DNA of 6,692 nucleotides, taken from contig CAYQBK010000063.1 of the NCBI GenBank assembly GCA_964415715.1, forward strand, positions 1 to 6,692, written 5' to 3'. Made by a program: the position numbers and the translations under genes. The notes under the pieces were generated by a model that worked only from the letters and a program-made list of their open reading frames with translations, was not told the origin of the DNA and searched no databases. Below, piece by piece: positions 1-5,837 of the stretch. The stretch comes from DALYDK01 sp964415715 (GTDB taxonomy: Bacteria; Patescibacteriota; Saccharimonadia; Saccharimonadales; CAIOMD01). Numbering within the stretch: the stretch's first letter is position 1; every line of letters starts with the position of its first letter.

Positions 1-557
1 GTACCACACTGGCGAGTGTTGCCATTAGTTGGGTTATAGGCATAGCTATGGCTACTTGCCCACACTTCACCTGGGTCTGCCCCAACTTGTTCCATAATAT
101 CAAGCTCACCATTAGCTAAATTTGCTGTCCCGTACAGTTGATTTGTCGGCCATAGCCATATTGCCGGCCAAGAACCACGCCCTGCAGGTAATTGAGCGCG
201 TACTTCTATTCGTCCATATTGCCAATCACCCTTATTCTTGGTATTAACACGGGCTGAGGTGTAGTTACCTTTTTTGTCTTTTTGGGCTGATATTATTAGT
301 TTACCGTCCTTGATATACACATTATTAGCATTATTTGTGTAGGTTTGTAATTCATTGTTACCCCAGCCACCTGATCCTGTTTGGTAGCTCCATTTGGCTA
401 AACTAAGCTGGTTAGTTTCTGTAAAATCGTCTGCCCAGACAAGATTTGTAAACTGGCTACTGGCTTGTATTGACATAGGTAGTAGTATTATAGCTAGCAT
501 GATTAATATTAAAAACATATATTTTATTTTGTTCACACTGAAAACAAATAGTTTCAT
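1..557 (-). CDS. Secreted GH16 family beta-glucanase (laminarinase-like), C-terminus cut by window edge
   Basis: Reading the minus strand from ATG at 557 gives 185 codons with no stop before the window edge, so only the N-terminal part is present. Residues 1-32 form a signal peptide or signal anchor: Lys at 2, 10 and 12, a hydrophobic stretch at 14-27, and a possible cleavage site near SIQA-SSQ. The mature part has GH16 hallmarks: WADDF at 41-45, GGWGNNELQTYT at 63-74, GRIEVRAQLPAG at 115-126, WPAIWLWP at 130-137, and the catalytic motif GELDIME at 150-156. E151 is the expected nucleophile, D153 the assisting residue and E156 the acid/base. GH16 enzymes of this type cleave beta-1,3 or mixed beta-1,3/1,4 glucans outside the cell. 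The exact substrate cannot be told from this fragment. The start is supported by GGGAGG three bases upstream, although that spacing is short. The gene diverges from the redox gene at 733. Confidence 0.93.
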   Translation of the reverse strand, partial: MKLFVFSVNKIKYMFLILIMLAIILLPMSIQASSQFTNLVWADDFTETNQLSLAKWSYQTGSGGWGNNELQTYTNNANNVYIKDGKLIISAQKDKKGNYTSARVNTKNKGDWQYGRIEVRAQLPAGRGSWPAIWLWPTNQLYGTANLANGELDIMEQVGADPGEVWASSHSYAYNPTNGNTRQCG

Positions 558-560
558 ATG

Positions 561-566
561 CCTCCC
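561..566 (-). promoter_or_regulatory. Ribosome binding site of the GH16 gene
   Basis: On the minus strand GGGAGG lies three bases before the ATG at 557. It is a strong Shine-Dalgarno match with unusually short spacing. It is the main support for this start over internal Met14. Confidence 0.7.
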
Positions 567-575
567 TATACTAGT

Positions 576-593
576 TATACTGTGTAAAGTATA
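576..593 (-). promoter_or_regulatory. -10 element of the GH16 gene inside an operator-like dyad
   Basis: On the minus strand TATACT (588-593) is a good -10 box about 30 nt upstream of the GH16 ATG. It is the left arm of a perfect inverted repeat, TATACT-6 nt-AGTATA, whose right arm (576-581) falls at the expected transcription start. AGTATA is repeated directly at 567-572. No good -35 is visible. The position suggests a repressor site, but the regulator is unknown. Confidence 0.45.
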
Positions 594-601
594 GAAACAC
601 C

Positions 602-638
602 AACTACAGAAAAAACTACTGTTTTTCTGTAGTTTTTT
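602..638 (+). terminator. Hairpin with T-tract, intrinsic-terminator-like (plus direction)
   Basis: Bases 602-614 and 622-634 are perfectly complementary (13 bp), enclosing a 7-nt loop at 615-621. The T run covers 633-638, starting in the last stem bases and continuing beyond the stem, so the structure looks like a terminator in the plus direction only. No plus-strand gene precedes it in the window. It lies between the two divergent promoters and could block antisense transcription into the redox gene, or be a protein-binding dyad instead. Confidence 0.5.
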
Positions 639-686
639 ATGATCCGCCGTAATTAACAGATATGATATATGGGAATGCTAAATTTT

Positions 687-697
687 TGAATTATTCA
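687..697. repeat. Small dyad TGAAT-T-ATTCA upstream of the redox gene promoter
   Basis: This perfect 11-bp palindrome with a single central base lies 20-30 bp upstream of the -10 box at 717-722 and overlaps the expected -35 position. It could be an operator half-site. Short palindromes also arise by chance in AT-rich DNA. Confidence 0.2.
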
Positions 698-716
698 GTT
701 AGTTCTCAGAACCCTG

Positions 717-722
717 TATAAT
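717..722 (+). promoter_or_regulatory. -10 box (TATAAT) of the bis-heme reductase gene, probable leaderless transcript
   Basis: A perfect TATAAT ends 10 nt before the ATG at 733, so transcription should start only a few bases from the start codon. No Shine-Dalgarno sequence lies between. The best -35 at 17-bp spacing (694-699, TTCAGT) is weak. Confidence 0.6.
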
Positions 723-732
723 ACTGTACACA

Positions 733-2055
733 ATGTCGTTTAAAATATCCGAAAGACAAAAGATATTCATTGTTTACTTATTGATAGCATTAACTACTAT
801 TCCCTTTTTCTTTGCTGTCAACATACCCCACAGTTGGGCGCTGACTACCACAAACGTCAAGCCGATAGCTTTATATATCTCGGCAGTTGCAGGGTATATT
901 GGCATTGGTCTGCTTTTGTGGGAATTCATTTTAGGCACCCGGTCGGTTACGGGTTTGTATTTCAATGATATTTCAAAAACGATCAAAGTTCACCATAATA
1001 TTGGCAAGTATGGAATATTACTAATACTATTACATCCCATATTTATCACTATTAGCTACGGCGAAAGTCTGTTTTACAGTCTAGTACCAAATATTTCAGG
1101 TGAATTAAATAGATCTATTACGTATGGGCGACTTGCTTTGTATGTAATTGTAATTATTTGGGTAACATCGGTTATAGCTAGGGGGAGTATAAAATATCGA
1201 CCATGGAAATATGTGCATTATTTGGCCTATGTAATATTGCCGTTAATGTTTTTGCATGTGCCAGATACGGGAACTTCGTATAAAAATACTGTTATTCAGT
1301 TTTATTGGTATTCATTTGTTGTCGTATTTTTAGTTTTTTTGGCATTACGGGCTCGCCATGTGTTTGGATACGGCAAGCTTGGTTACAATATCATTAGTCA
1401 AAAACAGATTACCGATGATACACTGCTTTTAAAATTGTCTCCTGTATACACAGGCTTAACTATCAAGCCCGGTCAATTTATCTATATACAACGTAGCTTA
1501 TTTTCCGAAGAGCATCCATTTAGTGTGGTTGATAGCAACCCTAAAACTAACGAAATATTGGTTGCCTATAAAACTTTTGGCAAATACACCAAAAAGCTTG
1601 CCAAAATGCAAGCTGGCGATCAAGTATTAATAGATGGTCCATATGGCGTATTTACTAGAGAACTTCATATTGAGCCAAATCAATCAGTGGTATTTGTGGC
1701 CGGTGGCATAGGAATTACACCGTTTATCAAATACATACTTGATAAGCCAGCAGTGTATGACTACAAATTATTTTACGCCAACAAAACTAAACAAACGGCC
1801 GTTTTTAGGCTACTACTTCAGCAGAAGCTAGGAACAGATTATATTGATATATTGAGTGGTGACAAATCCCCTGCTAGTACGAACGATGAACGTGGATTTA
1901 TTAGTGTAGATATATTGAGCAAGTATTTGTCAGATCCAAGATTATATCACTATTATATCTGTGGTCCTCAAGCTATGATGGATTCCACAGTACAAGTACT
2001 TGCCGAGCTTGGTGTGCCAAGCCAGAATATTCATTTAGAAAAGTTTAGTTTTTAG
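733..2055 (+). CDS. Bis-heme transmembrane NAD(P)H oxidoreductase, ferric reductase/NOX-like
   Basis: The 440-residue protein has an N-terminal ferric-reductase-like membrane domain with about six helices (near 11-30, 46-68, 90-108, 131-150, 158-177 and 187-207). An FAD-binding barrel (about 215-315) and an NAD(P)H-binding domain (about 316-440) follow. Heme-ligand candidates are H87 (or neighbouring H88) with H101, and H162 with H175. The 14- and 13-residue separations match the paired ligands of NOX2. HPFSV at 261-265 is the flavin motif, GGIGITPF at 324-331 the nucleotide-binding loop, CGP at 410-412 the C-terminal nicotinamide-site motif, and the chain ends in Phe440. The family carries electrons from cytosolic NAD(P)H through FAD and two hemes b to an acceptor across the membrane, either O2, ferric iron or another redox partner. 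The convergent FMN-binding/ApbE operon suggests a flavoprotein partner. Its TAG stop directly abuts the ApbE stop. NADH versus NADPH preference cannot be read here. Confidence 0.92.
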   Translation: MSFKISERQKIFIVYLLIALTTIPFFFAVNIPHSWALTTTNVKPIALYISAVAGYIGIGLLLWEFILGTRSVTGLYFNDISKTIKVHHNIGKYGILLILLHPIFITISYGESLFYSLVPNISGELNRSITYGRLALYVIVIIWVTSVIARGSIKYRPWKYVHYLAYVILPLMFLHVPDTGTSYKNTVIQFYWYSFVVVFLVFLALRARHVFGYGKLGYNIISQKQITDDTLLLKLSPVYTGLTIKPGQFIYIQRSLFSEEHPFSVVDSNPKTNEILVAYKTFGKYTKKLAKMQAGDQVLIDGPYGVFTRELHIEPNQSVVFVAGGIGITPFIKYILDKPAVYDYKLFYANKTKQTAVFRLLLQQKLGTDYIDILSGDKSPASTNDERGFISVDILSKYLSDPRLYHYYICGPQAMMDSTVQVLAELGVPSQNIHLEKFSF

Positions 2056-2916
2056 CTAAATTAATAGCTTAAACCCAGGGCTACTGCTAGTTTTTAAGCC
2101 ATCAGTGACTATGAGGTATTCAACATCAAATATTTTAGCAATATCTGGTCGCTTGAATGAGTTGGCAATATATAATATTGTAGCGACCGTATCTGCCAAT
2201 AAAGATGTCTTGGCAATAACATGGACACTAGCAATATCATGGCTGTTCTTTCCAGTTGGGTCTACAATATGGCTATATTCGTTACCATTTACTTGCCAGG
2301 TTCGTTTTATGTTTGAGGATGAGGCTAAAGACTGATTTTTGATATTGACTTTGCCTATGTAGTAATCTGGCTTTGTTGGGTCTTCAATATATATTACTGA
2401 CTGTTGTGATCCATGTGAATATATATCCCCGCCACCGTTGATAATATATTTTGGAACGCCTGCTTCGTTCAATTTGTTAGCCAGTTTGTCTATGAGCCAA
2501 CCTTTGCCAAAACCGCCGAAATCTATATGCATGTCTGGCTTGCTGATTGTAACGGAATCCGGCTGAATCGTAAGATATTTTGTATAGTTGGAATATATTT
2601 TGTTTGGTCTGCTTGGCACCTGGCCGTAGCCGTTATTTTCCAGTTGTCCACCTACGCTTATATTGAATAATCCCCCACTTTTAAAGTACGTATCATTGGC
2701 AAAATCTAACATATCAACAAATTCTTGGTTCGGTTTAGTCACTACACCTGTAGTGTTTAGTTGTGAAACATATGAACTTGGTTTGAAGCGTGAATAATCT
2801 GCTTCAAACTTGTGTACTACATTCAGTATTTCCGTCTCTAGGGATAGGTATTTATCTGGTAAATCAATAAACCATGCAGTGCCTATGGCTTGAAAAACGA
2901 TCGTTTTATCAGCCAT
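2056..2916 (-). CDS. apbE: ApbE family FAD:protein FMN transferase
   Basis: The 286-residue protein has the ApbE fold motifs in order: E-x2-YSRF at 38-44, DFGGFGKG at 132-139, NGGGD at 160-164, HIVDP at 216-220 and ADTVAT at 241-246, the last expected to hold the metal ligands. The family moves FMN from FAD onto a Thr or Ser of FMN-binding domain proteins through a phosphoester bond, and the adjacent upstream gene encodes such a target. Its ATG overlaps the end of that gene by 8 nt (ATGGCTGA), with no clear Shine-Dalgarno sequence, so translation is probably coupled. A TAA lies directly before the ATG in frame, so the protein cannot be extended upstream. The N-terminus (MADKTIVFQ) is neither a signal peptide nor a lipobox, unlike many bacterial ApbE lipoproteins. 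It is therefore predicted cytosolic. Its TAG stop abuts that of the convergent reductase gene. Confidence 0.93.
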   Translation of the reverse strand: MADKTIVFQAIGTAWFIDLPDKYLSLETEILNVVHKFEADYSRFKPSSYVSQLNTTGVVTKPNQEFVDMLDFANDTYFKSGGLFNISVGGQLENNGYGQVPSRPNKIYSNYTKYLTIQPDSVTISKPDMHIDFGGFGKGWLIDKLANKLNEAGVPKYIINGGGDIYSHGSQQSVIYIEDPTKPDYYIGKVNIKNQSLASSSNIKRTWQVNGNEYSHIVDPTGKNSHDIASVHVIAKTSLLADTVATILYIANSFKRPDIAKIFDVEYLIVTDGLKTSSSPGFKLLI

Positions 2917-3448
2917 TTACTTTGGTTGAGATATTAGCTAAAACATCATAAAATCCTTGGCTTGTTAAACTAGCGCCACCTATTCTAGTTGGTGAAACAT
3001 TGCTTAGCTTTTGGCCAACTACTTCACTTTGTACCTCAGAATTGAAACTTTGAATATACATGGCTGATTTTCGGTCGGAATAGTTGTGTTTTGTAGATAC
3101 ACTAGTAATAGTACCACTACTATCAACGCCAACAGTTACATTTATAGTATTGTCACCTTCGGGTGTCATATAGCTTGTCGAGTCTGAATACGAGCCCTGC
3201 TTGGCAGTTGTTGTAGGGCTGGATGGGGTCGCAGTTGCAGTTGGCTTCGACGTAGATGGTGTTTGTTGATTTGTGCTTACAGGTGCTTGAGTTGCCACAG
3301 GCTGGCTAGTTGTTGGAATGTTTGTTGTGGCTTGGGTTTTGTTTTTGTTTGGAATAATTACAAGAGTTACAGCACCAACAACAACTATTGCCGACACTAC
3401 TAAAGCGCCGACTATTTTTGGGGTTTTGCTGTTTATAGATGAAGCCAT
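2909..3448 (-). CDS. Membrane-anchored FMN-binding domain protein (ApbE substrate)
   Basis: The 179-residue protein has a short N-terminus with Lys8 and Lys11, one hydrophobic segment at 12-32, a Thr/Pro/Ser/Gln-rich linker at about 38-84, and a C-terminal FMN-binding domain at about 85-179. The segment GGASLTS at 157-163 matches the flavinylation motif (S/T/D)GA(S/T)x(S/T), except for Gly in the first position. Thr162 is the expected FMN acceptor. The linker resembles surface-protein spacers, suggesting that the flavin domain is outside, but Lys35 and Lys37 after the helix make topology ambiguous. It is the first gene of an operon with apbE (8-nt overlap, TGA stop). AGGT eight bases upstream of the ATG supports the start. 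The likely role is a one-flavin electron carrier, perhaps receiving electrons from the bis-heme reductase encoded at 733-2055. The pairing is inferred from proximity and family knowledge. Confidence 0.87.
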   Translation of the reverse strand: MASSINSKTPKIVGALVVSAIVVVGAVTLVIIPNKNKTQATTNIPTTSQPVATQAPVSTNQQTPSTSKPTATATPSSPTTTAKQGSYSDSTSYMTPEGDNTINVTVGVDSSGTITSVSTKHNYSDRKSAMYIQSFNSEVQSEVVGQKLSNVSPTRIGGASLTSQGFYDVLANISTKVNG

Positions 3449-3470
3449 GTTGATATACCTGTTTAATGAT

Positions 3471-3499
3471 TAAATATTAGCTAACTTTTCTGAAAACAA
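3471..3499 (-). promoter_or_regulatory. Candidate promoter of the FMN-binding/apbE operon
   Basis: On the minus strand TTGTTT (3494-3499) and TATTTA (3471-3476) are separated by 17 bp and would start a transcript about 15 nt before the ATG at 3448. Both boxes are only moderate matches. The 13-bp palindrome TTTAAT-G-ATTAAA at 3462-3474 overlaps the -10 and start region and could be an operator. Confidence 0.35.
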
Positions 3500-3530
3500 A
3501 CTGATAATATTAAAGATAATGTTTTTAGTT

Positions 3531-3536
3531 TATAAT
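3531..3536 (+). promoter_or_regulatory. -10 box (TATAAT) of the queA-tgt operon
   Basis: A perfect TATAAT ends 13 nt before the ATG at 3550, giving a predicted 5' leader of only about 6-8 nt with no Shine-Dalgarno sequence. No convincing -35 is present at 16-18 bp. It diverges from the FMN-binding gene promoter within the same 101-nt gap. Confidence 0.55.
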
Positions 3537-3549
3537 AGATACAATATTT

Positions 3550-4578
3550 ATGAAAATATCTGATTTTGAATATGATCTGCCAGAGGATAGAATAGCCAAA
3601 AACCCACCCGTGGTCCGTGGTGAGGCTAAGCTTATCACTGTTGATAGAAATACTGGAGCTATTGCAGATAAAAAATACCCAGATATCACTTCGCTATTGA
3701 ACCCAGGTGATGTTTTGGTTATAAACGATACTAGGGTCATAAAGGCCAGGCTTGTTGCTACTAAACAAAATGGATCGACACGCGAGATAGTTGTGCTCGA
3801 AAAACACGGCAAAACCGACGATTGGCATAAGCACAAAATAATGTATCGGCGTAAAATTGCAGTTGGCGATGTTCTATCGGTTGAAAACAATACGCTTGTT
3901 GTATTAGAAATACTGGGTGATGGCTTGGCTATAGTCAAAAGTGATACTGACCTACTAGAATTAACTGACAAGCTTGGGACAGTTCCCTTACCTCCGTACA
4001 TGCGCCGTGATGCGACCGAACAAGATATCGAACGATATCAAACTATCTGGGCGAAGGAAAATGGGTCTGTTGCGGCACCGACAGCTAGCTTGAACATGAC
4101 CCAAAAGATATTAGATGAACTAAAAAACAAAGGCGTGACAGTTGTCTATGCAACATTACATGTTGGTTTAGGCACATTTATGCCAATACGAACTGATAAT
4201 ATAGAAGATCATGTAATGCATCAGGAATATTTTGAAGTACCTGCCAGCACGGTGTCGGCAATCCAAACTGCTAAAAACAGTGGCAATAGGGTTATTGCGC
4301 TAGGTACGACTATCACTCGTACCCTTGAATATTGTCAAAATGATATATTGAATAATCCACCAGCTGACCTAGCTGGCGAAGCTGATATATTTATGTATCC
4401 TGGCTATAAATTTAAAGTGATAGACGGTCTTATTACCAATTTTCATGCTCCGCATAGTACTGTGCTTATGTTGGCCGCTGCTTTTGCTGGCTGGGATAAC
4501 CTGAAAAACGCTTATCAGCACGCATTGGCAAATGATTATAAGTTTTTGAGCTATGGTGATAGCATGTATATATACTAG
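3550..4578 (+). CDS. queA: S-adenosylmethionine:tRNA ribosyltransferase-isomerase (QueA)
   Basis: QueA transfers and isomerises the ribose of S-adenosylmethionine onto preQ1 already placed in tRNA position 34, giving epoxyqueuosine. The 342-residue length is typical. Family motifs are visible throughout: FEYDLPEDRIA at 6-16, NDTRVIKARL at 59-68, LGTVPLPPYM at 142-151, GSVAAPTASL at 172-181, ATLHVGLGTFMPI at 201-213, HVMHQEY at 221-227, GTTITRTLE at 252-260, PGYKFKVIDGLITNFH at 284-299 and FLSYGDSM at 332-339. Two stretches depart from the usual form: ASLNMT where AGLHFT is common (179-184), and HAPHST where HLPKST is common (299-304). The ATG has no ribosome binding site but a -10 box just upstream. 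Only 11 nt separate it from tgt, so the two are almost certainly co-transcribed. Confidence 0.97.
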   Translation: MKISDFEYDLPEDRIAKNPPVVRGEAKLITVDRNTGAIADKKYPDITSLLNPGDVLVINDTRVIKARLVATKQNGSTREIVVLEKHGKTDDWHKHKIMYRRKIAVGDVLSVENNTLVVLEILGDGLAIVKSDTDLLELTDKLGTVPLPPYMRRDATEQDIERYQTIWAKENGSVAAPTASLNMTQKILDELKNKGVTVVYATLHVGLGTFMPIRTDNIEDHVMHQEYFEVPASTVSAIQTAKNSGNRVIALGTTITRTLEYCQNDILNNPPADLAGEADIFMYPGYKFKVIDGLITNFHAPHSTVLMLAAAFAGWDNLKNAYQHALANDYKFLSYGDSMYIY

Positions 4579-4581
4579 GAG
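4577..4581 (+). promoter_or_regulatory. Ribosome binding site of tgt
   Basis: AGGAG starts inside the queA TAG stop and lies 8 nt before the tgt ATG. This optimal spacing fixes the tgt start and contrasts with the SD-less start of queA. Confidence 0.75.
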
Positions 4582-4589
4582 TTAATAAC

Positions 4590-5837
4590 ATGTCAAAAGC
4601 AATACAGTTTACAGTTGAAAAAACATTAGCCGGTACGCTAGCTAGAACTGGCGTTATCACCACACCACACGGCACTATAAAAACACCAGCATTTATAGTT
4701 GGTGGCACTAAAGCTACAGTTAAAGCACTAACACCAGAACAGGTCAGTGATTTGGGTGGGCAGTCGATACTAGCAAACACTTATCACCTGATGTTGCGCC
4801 CAGGAGCTGATATTGTGAAAAAAGCCGGTGGTTTAGGAAAATTTATGCATTGGGATAAACCTACCTTTACAGATAGTGGCGGGTTTCAGGTCTTTAGCCT
4901 GGGTGTAGCCTACAAAAAAGGTATCGACGAAGTTGCTCATACCGAAAAAGGCAATGCCCAGTCAGCCCAAAAAAGTAATGATCAGCTAGCTAAAGTAACT
5001 AACAACGGTGTGCATTTTCGAAGCCATATTGATGGTCGTAAGCTAATAATGACACCTGAAAGCAGTATGGAGCTACAGCACGAAATTGGGGCCGACATAC
5101 ATATGGCATTCGACGAATGCCCTGCTCCGCTAGCAGATAAAAAATATATCGAAGAAAGCCTGGACCGCACCCATATGTGGGCTGAGCGGTGTCTGGCTAG
5201 ACACACCGAACTAAACACCGAACACGTAAACAATGGTGAAAACTTACAGGCCCTATTTGGCATTGTTCAGGGAGCTCGACACAAAGACTTGCGCCAAAAA
5301 AGTGCCAGTTTTATGGCTAACCGTGATTTTGACGGCTTTGGTATTGGCGGAGTGTTTGAGCCTGGTGAAATACCTACCGTCGTCAACTGGTCCAATAGTA
5401 TTTTGCCGGCCGACAAGCCACGTCACTTGCTAGGCATGGGCTCACAGCCGATAGATCTGTTTTTGGGTATACAACACGGCGTTGACACGTTTGACTGCGT
5501 AGCGCCCACTAGACAGGCTCGAAACGGTGCAATATATACACCTGGCGGTCGTATAAACATCAAAAACACCAAATATGCCACCGATTTTACCCCGATTGAC
5601 GCAAATTGTGGCTGTTATGTCTGCCAAAACTACACATCTGCTTATATAAATCATTTGTTTAAATCAGACGAAATACTAGGCGCTACTTTAGCCAGTATTC
5701 ATAACGAATATTTTGTTGTGCAGTTAGTTGAAAGTATCCGCCTATCTATACTAGACGAAACGTTTTTTGATCTAAAAAACCAGTTTATTGGCAGATACTA
5801 TGGTGCTGACATCGCCAAAAAAATGCTAGCTTTATAG
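4590..5837 (+). CDS. tgt: tRNA-guanine transglycosylase (Tgt), with extra internal segment
   Basis: Tgt swaps guanine-34 of tRNAs for Asp, Asn, His and Tyr with preQ1, the step before QueA. The 415 residues exceed the usual 370-385. Catalytic landmarks are TDSGGFQVFSL at 94-104 with D95 as the general acid/base, FDEC at 174-177 with D175 contacting the base, GIVQG at 224-228, and FDCVAPTRQARNG at 301-313 with D302 as nucleophile. The zinc site is C340, C342, C345 and H371. From memory of Zymomonas mobilis numbering (D102, D156, D280, C318/320/323, H349), spacings agree except between D95 and D175. That interval is about 26 residues longer owing to a polar Lys/Gln/Asn-rich insertion near 106-139. 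The preQ1-pocket loop reads GGVFEPGE at 253-260, differing from the common GGLAVGE. The gene follows queA by 11 nt and overlaps the stop of the convergent transporter gene by 6 bp. Confidence 0.97.
   Translation: MSKAIQFTVEKTLAGTLARTGVITTPHGTIKTPAFIVGGTKATVKALTPEQVSDLGGQSILANTYHLMLRPGADIVKKAGGLGKFMHWDKPTFTDSGGFQVFSLGVAYKKGIDEVAHTEKGNAQSAQKSNDQLAKVTNNGVHFRSHIDGRKLIMTPESSMELQHEIGADIHMAFDECPAPLADKKYIEESLDRTHMWAERCLARHTELNTEHVNNGENLQALFGIVQGARHKDLRQKSASFMANRDFDGFGIGGVFEPGEIPTVVNWSNSILPADKPRHLLGMGSQPIDLFLGIQHGVDTFDCVAPTRQARNGAIYTPGGRINIKNTKYATDFTPIDANCGCYVCQNYTSAYINHLFKSDEILGATLASIHNEYFVVQLVESIRLSILDETFFDLKNQFIGRYYGADIAKKMLAL

Noticed and set aside
2067..2099. Inverted repeat GCTTAAA/TTTAAGC at the end of apbE, as a possible terminator for the convergent pair
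   Set aside because: The 7-bp AT-rich stem has a 19-nt loop, no T-tract in the plus direction and only a broken one in the minus direction.
3462..3484. Palindromes TTTAATGATTAAA and TTAGCTAA between the divergent FMN-binding and queA genes as a defined redox operator
   Set aside because: Both are AT-only or nearly so and expected to occur by chance. They match no regulator motif I can name with confidence.
3525..4001. Long minus-strand open frame opposite the 5' half of queA
   Set aside because: It is Ser/Thr-rich with no domain logic and lies antisense to a clearly conserved enzyme, so it is a shadow frame. The other antisense frames over the reductase, apbE, tgt and yhhQ are the same.
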